Shown piece by piece: positions 25,394 through 36,222 of a stretch of DNA of 64,000 nucleotides. The position numbers and the translations under genes were made by a program. Under the pieces are notes generated by a model. The model was given only the letters and a program-made list of their open reading frames with translations. It was not told where the DNA came from and made no database searches. This DNA comes from Hyphomicrobiales bacterium (GTDB taxonomy: Bacteria > Pseudomonadota > Alphaproteobacteria > Rhizobiales > Rhizobiaceae). How positions within the stretch are numbered: the stretch's first letter is position 1; each line of letters opens with the position of its first letter. The stretch spans positions 124,001 through 188,000 of the forward strand of contig UCCA01000018.1 of assembly GCA_900470805.1 (NCBI GenBank), read 5' to 3'.

Positions 25394-26605
25394 ATGCTGA
25401 AACATCTGCTTCGTGTTGGTGTCTGCCTGTTGCCACTGACCGCGCCGTTGATGCATGCCGCAGTGGCCGCACCGGCGGATACCAACCCCGGTTTTGTCAC
25501 CAAGGCGGGACAGGCTTATCTGGTTGAGGCTTCGACCGGGACCGTGCTGCTGGCCAAGAACGAGAACCAGGCCTTCTCACCGGCATCTCTCGCCAAGCTG
25601 ATGACCGTTGAGTTGGTCTTCGACGCATTAAAGAACAATCAGCTAACGCTCGATACGCAATACCCGGTATCGGAATATGCCTGGCGCACGGGCGGAGCGC
25701 CGTCGCGCACGGCGACGATGTTCGCCGCCCTGAAATCGAATGTCCGGGTCGAGGATCTGGTCCGGGGCATCGCCATCCAGGGCGCCAATGACAGCTGCAT
25801 CATTCTGGCGGAAGGCATGAGCGGCGGCGAGCCGGCATTCGCCGAGACCATGACGCGTCGCGCGAAGACGCTGGGCATGCAACGCTCGGTGTTCGGCAAT
25901 TCGACCGGACTGCCCGATGCCGGCAAGAGCAAGACAACGGCATTCGACATGGTGACGCTGGCGCAGCAGCTGCAGCAGACCTATCCCAATTACTATCCGT
26001 ATTTCGCCCAAGCCGATTTCGAGTGGAACAAGATCTTCCAGCGAAACCGCAACCCTTTGCTCGGGTTTGGTCTCGGGGTCGATGGACTGGCGACAGGCTT
26101 TGCTGAAGGCGAGGGCTATTCGATCGTGGCCTCTGCCGAGCGAAACGGCCGCCGTCTCTTTATGACGCTCGGCGGCATCGGCTCCGACAAGGAGCGGACT
26201 GACGAGGCCAAGCGGGTGCTCGAATGGGGCCTCAGCGCCTTCGAGATCCGTCAGCTTTTCGCCGAAGACGAGGTCGTCGGAAGCGCCAGCATCTATGGTG
26301 GTGCGACGCGCAGCATCGATCTCGTCGCCAAGAGCCCGATCAGCGTCTACATCCCGGTCAACAATCCCGATCGGCTGGCCGCCCGCATTGTCTATCACTG
26401 GCCACTCACGGCGCCGGTCGCGGCGGATCGCGAGGTCGCCACGCTGCGGCTTTTCGCCGGCAGCCGCCTGCTGCGGGAAGTGCCGCTCTACACCAAGGCT
26501 GCGGTGGAACAGGGTTCTCTCAGCAGCCGCGCCATCGATGCCGTGCTGGAACTCGGCGAAACCCTGATGTTTTCATGGCTTTGGGACAAACCCGAGCCCA
26601 CATGA
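25394..26605 (+). CDS. dacF: D-alanyl-D-alanine carboxypeptidase-family protein (DacF-like) with altered second and third motifs
   Basis: 403 residues from the ATG at 25394, with GAGGG 5 nt upstream; the ATG at 25382 overlaps that site. A signal peptide ends near AVAAP. The nucleophile motif SLAK is intact (Ser65, Lys68). The SXN motif reads GAN (130-132) and the KTG motif reads ATG (GLATGF, 233-235), so two of three penicillin-binding motifs are changed. The downstream PBP5-like C-terminal domain is present. It follows rlpA and precedes tmk in a conserved rhizobial gene order. D,D-carboxypeptidase activity should not be assumed. Confidence 0.82.
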   Translation: MLKHLLRVGVCLLPLTAPLMHAAVAAPADTNPGFVTKAGQAYLVEASTGTVLLAKNENQAFSPASLAKLMTVELVFDALKNNQLTLDTQYPVSEYAWRTGGAPSRTATMFAALKSNVRVEDLVRGIAIQGANDSCIILAEGMSGGEPAFAETMTRRAKTLGMQRSVFGNSTGLPDAGKSKTTAFDMVTLAQQLQQTYPNYYPYFAQADFEWNKIFQRNRNPLLGFGLGVDGLATGFAEGEGYSIVASAERNGRRLFMTLGGIGSDKERTDEAKRVLEWGLSAFEIRQLFAEDEVVGSASIYGGATRSIDLVAKSPISVYIPVNNPDRLAARIVYHWPLTAPVAADREVATLRLFAGSRLLREVPLYTKAAVEQGSLSSRAIDAVLELGETLMFSWLWDKPEPT

Positions 26606-26757
26606 TCGCCATAGTCGCGCTTCACCCTGCGACAAAGCTGGGGGTTCGGCGCGAAACGGTTCCGCTGAACGCCATCTTCGGCTAGATGTACCGCAGTGGC
26701 GTCGTGAGGCGCCGAAATGCAGGCCTTTCGCGAGGCCCGAGATTCAGGAACGAATTA

Positions 26758-27441
26758 TTGTCATCCGCTACTGGATTGTTCGTTACGTTTGAAGGTGGTG
26801 AGGGGGCCGGCAAGTCCACGCAGATACGTCGGCTGGCCGATGTGCTGCGGTCGAGGGGGCACGATGTGTTGCTGACCCGGGAGCCGGGTGGTTCGCCCGG
26901 CGGCGAAGCGGTGCGCCATGTTCTGCTGTCGGGTGCCGCGGAGGCCTTCGGCACGCGGATGGAAGCGATCCTCTTTGCCGCTGCCCGCAACGATCACGTC
27001 GAAGAGGTCATTCGTCCGGCGCTCGAAGCCGGCAGGATCGTGCTTTGCGATCGCTTCATGGATTCGTCGCGCGTCTATCAGGGCATCACCGGCAATCTGG
27101 AGCCCGATTTCATCGAAACCCTGCAGCGTGTCGCGGTCAACGGCGTGATGCCCGACTGTACGCTCATTCTCGATCTGCCGGCGCGTGCAGGGCTCGAGCG
27201 TGCCAGGCGGCGCGGGGCGGCCGGCGACGTGGCGCCCGATCGTTTCGAGAAAGAAGAGGTGGAGACCCACGAGAAGCGCCGGGAGGCGTTTCTCGATATC
27301 GCAGCACGCGAGCCCGAGCGCTGTCACGTCGTCAACGCCATGCAGAGCGAACAGGCACTCGCCGACGAAATTCTGTCGATCGTCGATCAGATGGTCGCGC
27401 CGGTCACCGACCTGAAGATGGTGGAGCCCGCCCATGAGTGA
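26758..27441 (+). CDS. tmk: Thymidylate kinase
   Basis: About 227 residues; phosphorylates dTMP to dTDP. The P-loop is [11 protein letters not shown], followed by the DR-type motif [11 protein letters not shown] and [12 protein letters not shown]. The start is placed at a TTG at 26758 (then [15 protein letters not shown]), with AGGA about 8 nt upstream and the usual Tmk N-terminus directly after it. An ATG at 26686 would add 24 residues not seen in the family. The end overlaps holB by 8 bp. Confidence 0.92.
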   Translation: MSSATGLFVTFEGGEGAGKSTQIRRLADVLRSRGHDVLLTREPGGSPGGEAVRHVLLSGAAEAFGTRMEAILFAAARNDHVEEVIRPALEAGRIVLCDRFMDSSRVYQGITGNLEPDFIETLQRVAVNGVMPDCTLILDLPARAGLERARRRGAAGDVAPDRFEKEEVETHEKRREAFLDIAAREPERCHVVNAMQSEQALADEILSIVDQMVAPVTDLKMVEPAHE

Positions 27442-28456
27442 GGATCACCCGAGCCTGCTCGACGGCGCCATCTGGCCGCCTGAGAACACCAAGCTGTTCG
27501 GCCATAGCGATGCCGAGGCGTTTCTGGCGCAGTCCTACCGCTCCGGCAAGGGCCACCATGCGTTGCTGATGGAGGGGCCGTCTGGCATCGGCAAGGCAAC
27601 GCTTGCGTTCCGCTTCGCCAATCACGTCCTTTCACATCCCGATCCGGCGAGCGCACCGGAGTTTCTGGCCGACCCGGACCCTAACTCGTCCGTCAGCCGG
27701 CAGATCACCTCGGGCGCTTCGCACAATCTGCTGCATCTCGCGCGTCCGGTGGATGAAAAGACCGGCAAGGTGAAATCGGCCATCACCGTCGACGAGGTGC
27801 GCCGTGCAGGCCGCTTCTTCTCGCAGACGTCGGGTACGGGCAATTGGCGCATCGTCATCATCGATCCGGCCGACGACATGAACCGCAGTGCCGCCAATGC
27901 GATCCTGAAGATCCTCGAGGAGCCGCCGAAGCGGGCGCTGTTCCTGTTGATCTCGCATGCGCCGGGCAAGTTGTTGCCCACCATCCGCTCGCGCTGCCTG
28001 CCGCTGAAGCTGTCGCCACTCGGTGACGAGGCGCTGCACTCGGCTCTGGCCCAGCTTGGCGTGGAGGGTGATCCGGCTTTGCTCGCGTCCGCCAACGGCA
28101 GCGTCGGGGAGGCGCTGAAGTTGGTCAATTACGGCGGCGGCGAGATCATTTCGGCCTATAACGAGGTCCTGTCGCTGCAGGGGCCCTCGGCGCGCAAGGC
28201 GATGCACCGCCTGGCCGATGCGCTGACTGGCAAGGACAACGACACGATCTTCGACTTCTTCTCGACCCACATCGGCGACGACCTGATGGGTCGGGCAAAG
28301 GCGGCGGCGATGGCGGGGCAGGTGGCACAGGCCGAGCGGCTGTCGCGCCTGCACAGCGACATCATCGAGCGTCTGACGGTTTCGGACGCCTACAATCTCG
28401 ACCGCAAGCAGACGATCCTCGGCATTCTCGGCGACATCAAACAGCCCGGTCCTTGA
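27434..28456 (+). CDS. holB: DNA polymerase III subunit delta prime
   Basis: 340 residues. Clamp-loader AAA+ protein with a P-loop-like [10 protein letters not shown] near residues 42-51, the arginine-finger region [14 protein letters not shown], and the lid segment [16 protein letters not shown], all typical of HolB/DnaX relatives. It forms part of the DNA polymerase III clamp loader. It overlaps tmk by 8 bp, the usual tmk-holB pairing. Confidence 0.92.
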   Translation: MSEDHPSLLDGAIWPPENTKLFGHSDAEAFLAQSYRSGKGHHALLMEGPSGIGKATLAFRFANHVLSHPDPASAPEFLADPDPNSSVSRQITSGASHNLLHLARPVDEKTGKVKSAITVDEVRRAGRFFSQTSGTGNWRIVIIDPADDMNRSAANAILKILEEPPKRALFLLISHAPGKLLPTIRSRCLPLKLSPLGDEALHSALAQLGVEGDPALLASANGSVGEALKLVNYGGGEIISAYNEVLSLQGPSARKAMHRLADALTGKDNDTIFDFFSTHIGDDLMGRAKAAAMAGQVAQAERLSRLHSDIIERLTVSDAYNLDRKQTILGILGDIKQPGP

Positions 28457-28589
28457 TCGGGCGGTCAACGGCATCGCGACTTGCGCGCCGCTCATCCCGG
28501 ACCGCTTGCTTTCGAAACTTAATGTTTCGCTTCGCCGCCACATGCGCTAAGGAGCGGCATATAAATTTCAAAGAATAAGCCGGACGAGA

Positions 28590-30152
28590 ATGGCCGCCAT
28601 GACAGACAAGACACCCTTTTATATCACCACCGCGATTTCCTATCCGAACGGCAAGCCGCATATCGGCCATGCCTACGAACTGATCGCGACGGACGCCATG
28701 GCGCGCTACCAGCGCCTCGACGGCAAGGACGTGTTCTTCCTGACCGGTACCGACGAACACGGCCAGAAGATGCAGCAGACGGCGCGCGCCGAAGGCATCA
28801 CCGCACAGGAACTGGCCGATCGCAATTCCGGCGAGTTCCAGGCGATGGCAAAGCTGCTCAATGCCTCGAACGACGACTTCATCCGCACCACGCAGGAGCG
28901 CCACCACGAGACGTCCCGGAACATCTGGAACCGGATGGCCGACAATGGCGACATCTACAAGGACAGCTATGCTGGCTGGTATTCCGTGCGCGACGAGGCC
29001 TTCTACCAGGACAACGAGACGGAAGTGCGCGCCGACGGCATTCGCTACGGACCGCAGGGCACGCCTGTGGAATGGGTGGAAGAGGCGAGCTACTTCTTCA
29101 AGCTCTCTGAATACCAGGACAAGCTGCTGGCTCTCTACGAAGCCAACCCCGATTTCATCGGTCCGGCCGAGCGCCGCAACGAGGTGATTTCGTTCGTCAA
29201 GTCGGGGCTGCGCGATCTGTCGATCTCGCGGACCACGTTCGACTGGGGTATCAAGGTGCCGAACGATCCGACGCATGTGATGTATGTCTGGGTCGATGCG
29301 CTGACCAACTACATAACCGCCACCGGCTATATCGAGGACCAACACGGCCCGCGCGCGAAATACTGGCCGGCCGACGTTCACATTATCGGCAAGGATATCA
29401 TCCGGTTCCACGCCGTCTACTGGCCGGCCTTCCTGATGTCGGCCAATCTGCCGCTGCCGAAGCGCGTCTTCGCGCATGGCTTCGTGCTGGCCAAGGGCGG
29501 GGAGAAGATGTCGAAGTCGCTTGGCAACGTGCTCGACCCGTTCGAACTGATCGGCCATTTCGGCCTCGATGCGATCCGCTACTTCCTGATGCGCGAGATT
29601 TCCTTCGGTCAGGACGGCAATTGCAGCGAAGACGCGATCGGCACGCGGATCAACGCCGATCTGGCCAACGGCATCGGCAACCTCGCAAGCCGTTCCCTGT
29701 CGATGATCGTCAAGAACTGCGATGGCAAGATTCCCGAATGCGGCCAGCTGACCGACGAGGACAGAGCGATGCTGGCCGCCGCCGACGCGCTCCACGCCTC
29801 GACCCGCGAGGATATGGGCAAGCAGCTGATCCACCGCGCGCTGGCATCGATCATCGCTGTCGTTTCGGAGACCGATCGCTATTTCGCCGGTCAGGAGCCA
29901 TGGGCTCTGAAGAAGACCGATCCGGCGCGTATGGGCACGGTGCTTTACGTGACCGCGGAGGTCGTGCGCCAGATTGCCATCCTGTTGCAGCCCTTCGTGC
30001 CTGATTCAGCTGCCAAGCTGCTCGATCTTGTCGCAGCCGGCCCCGATCAACGAGACTTCGCCGCTCTCGGTGAGGCTGGCCGTCTGGTGTCGGGCACGCC
30101 GCTCGAAGCGCCGAAGCCGGTGTTTCCGCGTTACGTCGCACCGGAGGCTTAA
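28590..30152 (+). CDS. metG: Methionyl-tRNA synthetase
   Basis: 520 residues; charges tRNA-Met. HIGH motif HIGHAY near 24-29 and KMSKS motif [11 protein letters not shown] near 305. It is the short form without the zinc-knuckle Cys cluster and without the C-terminal tRNA-binding extension, as common in alphaproteobacteria. An ATG at 28599 (MTDKTPFY) is an alternative start. A 133-bp gap separates it from holB. Confidence 0.95.
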   Translation: MAAMTDKTPFYITTAISYPNGKPHIGHAYELIATDAMARYQRLDGKDVFFLTGTDEHGQKMQQTARAEGITAQELADRNSGEFQAMAKLLNASNDDFIRTTQERHHETSRNIWNRMADNGDIYKDSYAGWYSVRDEAFYQDNETEVRADGIRYGPQGTPVEWVEEASYFFKLSEYQDKLLALYEANPDFIGPAERRNEVISFVKSGLRDLSISRTTFDWGIKVPNDPTHVMYVWVDALTNYITATGYIEDQHGPRAKYWPADVHIIGKDIIRFHAVYWPAFLMSANLPLPKRVFAHGFVLAKGGEKMSKSLGNVLDPFELIGHFGLDAIRYFLMREISFGQDGNCSEDAIGTRINADLANGIGNLASRSLSMIVKNCDGKIPECGQLTDEDRAMLAAADALHASTREDMGKQLIHRALASIIAVVSETDRYFAGQEPWALKKTDPARMGTVLYVTAEVVRQIAILLQPFVPDSAAKLLDLVAAGPDQRDFAALGEAGRLVSGTPLEAPKPVFPRYVAPEA

Positions 30153-30159
30153 GGCCGAG

Positions 30160-30942
30160 ATGCTGATCGATACACACTGCCATCTCGACTTCGCCGACTT
30201 CGACGCGGAGCGCGATGAGATCGTCAAGCGCGCGCATGGCAGCGGCGTCAAGCAGATGGTGACGATCTGCACGCGCGTCCGCAAACTAGACGCCCTGCTG
30301 GCGATCACCGAAAACTATCCGTCGGTATTCTGCTCCGTCGGTACGCACCCGAACAATGCCGACGAGGAACTGGACATCCAGGCCGACGACCTGATCCGCC
30401 TCGCCAATGCGCATGAAAAGGTCGTCGCCATCGGCGAGGCCGGTCTCGACTATTTCTACGACACGCAGAAGCCAGAGGACCAGAAGACCGGTCTGCTTCG
30501 GCACATCGAGGCCGCGCGCCAGACCAAACTGCCGCTGGTCATCCACAGCCGCAGCGCCGACGAAGACATGGCGGCGATCCTGACCGAGGAGACGGGGAAG
30601 GGTGCGTTCCCCTTCATCCTCCATTGCTTCTCGGCGGGGCCTGAATTGGCGCGGACAGGCGTCGAACTCGGCGGCTACATCTCGTTTTCGGGGATCCTGA
30701 CGTTTCCGAAGTCCGAAGAACTGCGAGAGATCGCCCGGACCATTCCGCACGACCGGCTTCTCGTCGAAACCGATGCGCCCTATCTGGCCCCGAAGCGCTG
30801 GCGCGGCAAACGCAACGAGCCATCCTATGTCGTCAACACAGCAGAGGTACTGGCCGAGACGCTCGGGCTGAGCTACGCCGAGATGGCGGCGATCACCACT
30901 GACAACGCCTTCCGCTGCTTCTCCAAGATGCCGAGGGTCTGA
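30160..30942 (+). CDS. tatD: TatD-family metal-dependent hydrolase (DNase-like)
   Basis: 260 residues. Metal-binding motifs of the TatD TIM barrel are clear: IDTHCHLDF at the start, GEAGLDYFYD (Glu ligand), VIHSRSADED (His) and LVETDAPYLAPKRWRG (Asp). TatD proteins have 3'-5' exonuclease activity in E. coli. The start at 30160 follows metG by 7 bp; the longer open frame upstream overlaps metG and is not used. Confidence 0.92.
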   Translation: MLIDTHCHLDFADFDAERDEIVKRAHGSGVKQMVTICTRVRKLDALLAITENYPSVFCSVGTHPNNADEELDIQADDLIRLANAHEKVVAIGEAGLDYFYDTQKPEDQKTGLLRHIEAARQTKLPLVIHSRSADEDMAAILTEETGKGAFPFILHCFSAGPELARTGVELGGYISFSGILTFPKSEELREIARTIPHDRLLVETDAPYLAPKRWRGKRNEPSYVVNTAEVLAETLGLSYAEMAAITTDNAFRCFSKMPRV

Positions 30943-30946
30943 CACG

Positions 30947-31780
30947 GTGGCTTATCGGCGACGGTTCACCATTCTCGGATGCTCGTCGTCTCCAGGCGTG
31001 CCGCGCATCACCGGTGATTGGGGCGCCTGCAATCCCGAAAACCCGAAGAACCGCCGTACCCGCGCGTCTTTCATGGTGCAGCAGTTTGACGACAACGGCG
31101 GCGTCACCACTGTGGTTGTCGACACCGGACCGGATTTCCGCGAGCAGATGATCGCCGCGAAGGTCGAGCATATCGATGCAGTGATGTACACGCATGCACA
31201 TGCCGACCACATTCACGGCCTCGATGATCTGCGCGGCTACTATTTCGGCTCACAACAGCGGGTGCCGATCTACGCCAACATTGCGACGATGGACCGGATC
31301 CGGCAAGGCTTCGGCTATTGCATGGAAACGCCGCCCGGCAGCAATTATCCGCCGATCGTCGAGCCGCGGTTGATCGATACGATCGACCGGCCGATCCGCA
31401 TCACCGGCGCCGGCGGAACGATCACGCTTCGACCGCACGAGCAGCAGCACGGCGATATCATCTCGCTGGGGTTTCGTATCGGCAACGTCGCCTATTGCAG
31501 CGACATAAGCGACTTTCCCCCGGAAACGGTGCCGAAGCTTGCAGGCCTCGATATGCTCATTATCGACGCGCTGCAGTATCGATACCATCCAAGCCATCTG
31601 TCGCTTGAGCAGTCGCTGGAGTGGATCGACAGGCTGCAGCCGAAACGTGCCATCCTCACCCACATGCACACGCCGCTCGACTACGACATCGTCATGGCAG
31701 AGACACCAGAGCATATCGTGCCGGCCTATGACCAGCTGAGCTTCGAGATCGACCTGGCCGAACTCGAAAGCGCGGAATAG
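30947..31780 (+). CDS. Metallo-beta-lactamase-fold hydrolase (PhnP-like)
   Basis: 277 residues. Zinc motif HAHADHIHGLDD near residues 82-93, with later ligands in YCSDISDF and LTHMHTPLDYD. The N-terminal ILGCSSSPGVPRI and CNPENPKNRRTRAS blocks are characteristic of the PhnP/cyclic-phosphate phosphodiesterase-like branch. A GTG start at 30947 lies 4 bp after tatD, so the two are in one operon, a pairing seen across alphaproteobacteria. The physiological substrate is unknown. Confidence 0.88.
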   Translation: MAYRRRFTILGCSSSPGVPRITGDWGACNPENPKNRRTRASFMVQQFDDNGGVTTVVVDTGPDFREQMIAAKVEHIDAVMYTHAHADHIHGLDDLRGYYFGSQQRVPIYANIATMDRIRQGFGYCMETPPGSNYPPIVEPRLIDTIDRPIRITGAGGTITLRPHEQQHGDIISLGFRIGNVAYCSDISDFPPETVPKLAGLDMLIIDALQYRYHPSHLSLEQSLEWIDRLQPKRAILTHMHTPLDYDIVMAETPEHIVPAYDQLSFEIDLAELESAE

Positions 31781-31800
31781 ACGTCCGCGCCCTCGCCCTT

Positions 31801-31832
31801 CCTCCTAGTCAGCCGGCCTCCTAGTCAGCCGG
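31801..31832. repeat. 16-bp perfect tandem duplication across the atzF stop codon
   Basis: Two adjacent copies of CCTCCTAGTCAGCCGG occupy 31801-31816 and 31817-31832. The atzF stop codon lies within the second copy. The copy next to the gene keeps the terminus, so the duplication is silent for the protein. Confidence 0.9.
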
Positions 31833-33660
31833 CGCTGCTGCGCGGCTTGGCGACACTCTCGACATAACGGCGCCAGCCGCCATGAGCGGTGATATCAGTT
31901 GCGCCCGCAATAGCCGCCGCCTCGACCAGGAACCCCTTGATCTCCGTGCCGTCCGCGAGCGCGATCGAGCCGATGCCGAGTGGCGAGGGGATCGCAGCCA
32001 CGAACGAGCCGAAGGCGGCCGGCGTCAGTTGCCAGACCTCGACATCGATCGATCCGCCCTTGCCGGGCTCGACACGGATAAGACCGGGCTTGGGAGGTGC
32101 CGTCCCTGCCAGCGCATAGAGCCGGTAGGCGTCCGACGTCTGTGCCTTGCGCACGAAACGCGCATCAAGATCGCGCAGCTGTGCATTCAGCGGCATGCCG
32201 GAGAGGTGGGCACCGACCACGACGATGTCGATCGACGCCTCGCCGCCGGCTGTGGCTTGTGGGGTTTCCACTGGGAGCGCCCATCCCGTGGCACCGAGCG
32301 TCAGACCTGAAGCGCGATGGATGTCGCGTGCCAGCGATGCGGCAAGGCCGTCCTTGCCAAAGGGAGCGAGCAGAGTGACGCTCGCGGGCAAGCCGTCCGT
32401 CCGCGTTCCCGTCGGTACGGCGATGCCGCACATGTCGAGCAGGTTGACGAAGTTGGTATAGGTGCCGAGCCTTGAGTTTTCGCGGATCGGTTCGGCGGCA
32501 AGATCTTCGAGGGTGTAGTGTCTGGGTGCCGTCGGCACGCAGAACAGATCGACGGACGCGATAACAGGCGCGAGCTTTCGTTTCATCGCCTGCAGGGCGT
32601 AAAGACCATTGAAGGCATCCGCCGCCGTCAGCCGACTGGCTGCGCCGTAGATCTTGCGGGTGACGGGGTGAAAGCTTACCTCTTTACCGTCGAAAAACTC
32701 CTTCACGGCGGCATAGCGCTCGTCAACCCAAGCGCCCTCGTAGAGCAGGTTGGCGACGCTGTAGAAATCGCCGAAGGGTATTTCGACAAGCCGGTGGCCG
32801 AGGCGCGTGAGCATGGTGAGCGCATCGTCGTACGATGCCTCCATGACCGTGTCGCCGAAGAACTGTCGGTCCGCCCTGGCCGGCACGCCGATCGTTAGCA
32901 CCAGCGGCAGCAGGCCGTAGCCGGCTGTCGGGACGGGCCGCGAGTAGGCATCGGTCGGGTCCTCGCGGGCGGCGACGCCGAAGACGCGCCATGCGTCATC
33001 CACCGTCAGCGCGAACACCGAGATGCAGTCGAGTGTACGGCAAGCGGGAACGACACCGGTGGCAGACAATGCGCCGACGCTTGGTTTCAGGCCGACGATG
33101 TTATTGAGGCCGGCAGGAATGCGCCCGGAGCCCGCCGTATCCGTACCCAGCGCGAAGCTGACGATGCCCTGCGCCGTCGCAACCGCCGAACCGGAGCTCG
33201 ATCCTCCGGGCACCAGAGTAGGATCGATCGCGTTGCGGGGGATCGGGTAGGGAGAGCGAACGCCGACGAGGCCGGTCGCGAACTGATCGAGATTGGTCTT
33301 GCCGATGACAAGCGCGCCGGCCTCCCTCAGCAGGCGCACGACCGTCGCATCGGCTTTCGCGACATAGGCATAGTCGGGGCAGGCGGCCGTGGTCGGCATG
33401 CCTGACACATCGATATTGTCTTTGACCGCGAAGGGAATTCCCCAGAGCGGCTTGGCGACGGGGTCGAAAGGGCCGAGATCGGCGGCCTCGGCAAGCAGTG
33501 TCTTGCTGTCCGCGGCATGCAGAAAAATGCCGGGATCGTCGACGGCGGCCATCCGCGCGAAGATCTGCGCAATGACGTCGGCGACGGTGCCGCCGGCGGC
33601 GTAGAACGCATGCAGCGATGCGATATCGAAAGCCGGGTTGAAAGCTGGGACGCCGCTCAT
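31825..33660 (-). CDS. atzF: Allophanate hydrolase (copy 1)
   Basis: 611 residues, matching the usual AtzF length. The amidase-signature core is complete: Lys in PFAVKDNIDV, the GGSSSGSA serine cluster and the catalytic Ser region in TDTAGSGRIPAG. The C-terminal ~150 residues (starting near VVVGAHLSGMPLN) are the AtzF-specific domain. It hydrolyses allophanate to CO2 and ammonia, the last step of cyanurate/biuret degradation. It is the last gene of a ten-gene operon, overlapping the cupin stop by 4 bp. A second copy lies at 53.7 kb. Confidence 0.93.
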   Translation of the reverse strand: MSGVPAFNPAFDIASLHAFYAAGGTVADVIAQIFARMAAVDDPGIFLHAADSKTLLAEAADLGPFDPVAKPLWGIPFAVKDNIDVSGMPTTAACPDYAYVAKADATVVRLLREAGALVIGKTNLDQFATGLVGVRSPYPIPRNAIDPTLVPGGSSSGSAVATAQGIVSFALGTDTAGSGRIPAGLNNIVGLKPSVGALSATGVVPACRTLDCISVFALTVDDAWRVFGVAAREDPTDAYSRPVPTAGYGLLPLVLTIGVPARADRQFFGDTVMEASYDDALTMLTRLGHRLVEIPFGDFYSVANLLYEGAWVDERYAAVKEFFDGKEVSFHPVTRKIYGAASRLTAADAFNGLYALQAMKRKLAPVIASVDLFCVPTAPRHYTLEDLAAEPIRENSRLGTYTNFVNLLDMCGIAVPTGTRTDGLPASVTLLAPFGKDGLAASLARDIHRASGLTLGATGWALPVETPQATAGGEASIDIVVVGAHLSGMPLNAQLRDLDARFVRKAQTSDAYRLYALAGTAPPKPGLIRVEPGKGGSIDVEVWQLTPAAFGSFVAAIPSPLGIGSIALADGTEIKGFLVEAAAIAGATDITAHGGWRRYVESVAKPRSSAG

Positions 33661-34010
33661 GCCGCGTCCTCCTCAAGTATCTTCACCGGGCGGTCCCACT
33701 GGATCAGCACGACGCAGCCGGTATCGCTCCAGACAGAGTGCTCGGTGCCGATGGCGTTGACGATGTAGCTGCCCCTGGCGTAGTCACCGGCTTCATCGGA
33801 TTGCACACCGTCGAGCACGAGGATGGTTTCCAGCCCCTCATGCCGATGGCGCGGGACCGATGCGCCGGCCTCGTATTTCAGCAGAGCGACGCCGGGCTGG
33901 TCGCCGTCGAACGGCTGGATCCAGTGGATCGTCACATCCTTGCGGAACGGACCGAACGGCAGCTCTTTCCAACCGTCTGCGGTCAGCAGTTCGCGCGTCG
34001 TCTCAGGCAT
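33657..34010 (-). CDS. Cupin-domain protein
   Basis: 117 residues forming a single cupin barrel of the ChrR/anti-sigma type; the metal motif is [15 protein letters not shown] (His pair and Glu). Overlaps with both the upstream isochorismatase gene (8 bp) and downstream atzF (4 bp) show it belongs to the cyanurate operon. It may be an accessory metal-binding enzyme or a ligand sensor. The function is unknown. Confidence 0.82.
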   Translation of the reverse strand: MPETTRELLTADGWKELPFGPFRKDVTIHWIQPFDGDQPGVALLKYEAGASVPRHRHEGLETILVLDGVQSDEAGDYARGSYIVNAIGTEHSVWSDTGCVVLIQWDRPVKILEEDAA

Positions 34011-34671
34011 GGCTTATGGTCTCCAATATGTCATCGATACTGGCCGTCCAGCCGACGATCGCACCCTGGGCGCGGATCATCGCGATGGCGGCTTCCTTGA
34101 ATTCGGGAAAATAGCTCTCGGTTGCGTCTTCGGCGAGCAGGCATTCATAGCCGCGGTCGTTCGCTTCGCGCATCGTCGTCTGCACGCAAACCTCGGTGGT
34201 GACGCCGGCGAAGACAAGCTGGGTGATCCCCTTGCGTTTCAGCACATCGCCGAGTTCGGTGGCATAGAAGGCGCCCTTGCCGGGCTTTTCGATGACCACT
34301 TCGCCAGCGATGGGGGCCAACTCCGGCATGATTGCAGTTCCAGGTTCGCCGGCGATCAAGATGCGACCCATTGGTCCGACATCGCCGATCCTGATGCTCG
34401 GGTCGCCACGGTTGCGCTTGGCAGGCGGCAGGTCGGAGAGGTCGGGCTTGTGGCATTCCATTGTATGGATGACAGGGAGGCCGGCATTGCGAAATCCCTG
34501 GATCAGCCGCTTGACGTCGGGCACGATCCTGGTGATCCGTCCGACATCGTTGCCGAGGCTGGCGCCGAAGCCGCCGGGTTCGGCAAAATCACGTTGCATG
34601 TCTATGACGATGAGCGCCATCTCCTCCGGTCTTGCCGGGAACGGGAAGGGTTCAGCCTTGATCTCGACCAT
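34003..34671 (-). CDS. Isochorismatase-family amidohydrolase (BiuH paralogue)
   Basis: 222 residues. The Asp-Lys-Cys triad is intact: Asp24 in IDMQRDF, Lys129 in [11 protein letters not shown] and Cys162 in VTTEVCV. It is clearly related to the BiuH encoded at 37278-37979, but divergent in the N-terminal and substrate-facing segments. It could act on biuret or on another ureido intermediate such as ureidomalonate or an N-carbamoyl compound. The start overlaps the ABC-ATPase stop (ATGA). Confidence 0.88.
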   Translation of the reverse strand: MVEIKAEPFPFPARPEEMALIVIDMQRDFAEPGGFGASLGNDVGRITRIVPDVKRLIQGFRNAGLPVIHTMECHKPDLSDLPPAKRNRGDPSIRIGDVGPMGRILIAGEPGTAIMPELAPIAGEVVIEKPGKGAFYATELGDVLKRKGITQLVFAGVTTEVCVQTTMREANDRGYECLLAEDATESYFPEFKEAAIAMIRAQGAIVGWTASIDDILETISHA

Positions 34672-36221
34672 CAGTGATGCCCCGCCATGTGAGAGCCGAT
34701 CACAGAGATGTCGGCGGCGAGCGCCGGCGTCTCGTAGACCAGCTTGCCCTCGGAGATCACAATGATCCGGTCCGACATCTCCAGCAGTTCGTCGAGATCC
34801 TCCGACAGCAACAGCACGGCCGCACCGGCGTTGCGTGCCCGCATGATGCGCGCCCGGATCTCGGCCACCGCCGAGAAATCGAGGCCGAAGCAGGGGTTGG
34901 AGACGATCAGCAGATCGACCTCGCCGGTCAGTTCGCGCGCCAGCACCGCGCGCTGCACATTGCCGCCGGAGAGCGCCGCGATCGGCGAAGCCGAGGAGGC
35001 GGTTTTCACTTTGAAATCGGCGATCAAATCGCCGGCCCGCTTCTTCATCCTGCCTTTGCTCAGCCAGATCGCATCCTTGCCGTCCGCCTTGAGATCGAAG
35101 GTGCGGAAGGCGAGGTTTTCGCTGACCGTCATCTTTGGCGCGCAGGCATTCTGCAATGGCTCCTCGGGAATAAAGCGCACATGGTTCCTGCGGGTCTCCT
35201 GCCGCGTCGCGCCATAGGCACCGCCATTGACCTCGACCGTTCCGGCATCCGTCAGCCGCTGCCCGGCGAGGATTTCGGTCAGCTCTTTCTGGCCGTTGCC
35301 CGAGATGCCGGCGATGCCGACGATCTCGCCGGCGCGCACCGTGAGGCTGTCGATCTCGATTGTCTTGAGACCCGAGCGATCGGGCGCCTTGACCTTTTCG
35401 ACTTTGAGAATGGGTCTTGCCGTTTCGGACACCGGTACACGCGTATCGAGTTCGGCGAGTTTGACGTCGCCGATCATCATCGACGCCATTTCCGACGTCG
35501 AGAGTTGGCCGACCTTGCCCGATCCCACGAGCTTGCCACGGCGTAGGATCGAGACGGCATCAGCGAACTTGGTGACCTCATGAAACTTGTGCGAGATCAT
35601 CAGCACCGTCAGTTCGCCTCGTTCGGTCATCCCGCGCACCAGACCCAGCATCTCGTCGGCCTCGGCCGGCGTCAGCACCGAGGTCGGCTCGTCGAGCACC
35701 AGGAAGGAGCGGCCGAGATAGAGCTGCTTGACGATCTCGAGCTTCTGCTTTTCGCCAGCCGCCAGTTCGCTCACCGGGCGATCGAGCGGGATCTTGAACG
35801 GCATGCGTTCCATGAAAGCGGCGAGGTCCTTGCGCTCCCTGGCCCAGTTGATCACCGCCGGCACATGGGCGCGGCTGATGACGAGGTTTTCGGCGCCGGT
35901 CAGAGACGGTACCAGGGTGAAGTGCTGGTAGACCATGCCGAGCCCGTAGGCGGCGGCATCTTTCGGCGAACCGACCGCGATCTCGCGGCCATCGACGGAC
36001 AGCGATCCCGACGTCTGGTGGTAAAAGCCCATGATGCACTTCACCAGCGTCGACTTGCCGGCACCGTTTTCGCCAAGCAGCGCGTGGAAAGTGCCGGCCG
36101 GGATATCGACCGAGACGTTGTCGAGCGCCGTGAAGCCGCCGAAGCGCATGGTCATGCCGAGCGTCTCGATGCCCACAGCCTTGCCGGCCTGGGGAAGAGG
36201 CGTGTCGCGGATGATGCTCAC
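34671..36221 (-). CDS. ABC transporter ATP-binding protein, nucleoside/simple-sugar (BMP-partner) type
   Basis: About 516 residues with two fused ABC domains, as in RbsA/NupO-type proteins. The first has Walker A GENGAGKS (50-57), the signature [10 protein letters not shown] and Walker [12 protein letters not shown]. The second is degenerate at Walker A (GISGNGQKE), as usual for this family, with [14 protein letters not shown]. The GTG start at 36221 has AAGGAG 7 nt upstream and lies one base after the cyanuric acid hydrolase stop. It energises the BMP-type importer whose permease and binding-protein genes are 2.8-6 kb upstream in the same operon; the split is unusual. Confidence 0.9.
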   Translation of the reverse strand: MSIIRDTPLPQAGKAVGIETLGMTMRFGGFTALDNVSVDIPAGTFHALLGENGAGKSTLVKCIMGFYHQTSGSLSVDGREIAVGSPKDAAAYGLGMVYQHFTLVPSLTGAENLVISRAHVPAVINWARERKDLAAFMERMPFKIPLDRPVSELAAGEKQKLEIVKQLYLGRSFLVLDEPTSVLTPAEADEMLGLVRGMTERGELTVLMISHKFHEVTKFADAVSILRRGKLVGSGKVGQLSTSEMASMMIGDVKLAELDTRVPVSETARPILKVEKVKAPDRSGLKTIEIDSLTVRAGEIVGIAGISGNGQKELTEILAGQRLTDAGTVEVNGGAYGATRQETRRNHVRFIPEEPLQNACAPKMTVSENLAFRTFDLKADGKDAIWLSKGRMKKRAGDLIADFKVKTASSASPIAALSGGNVQRAVLARELTGEVDLLIVSNPCFGLDFSAVAEIRARIMRARNAGAAVLLLSEDLDELLEMSDRIIVISEGKLVYETPALAADISVIGSHMAGHH

Positions 36222-36222
36222 T

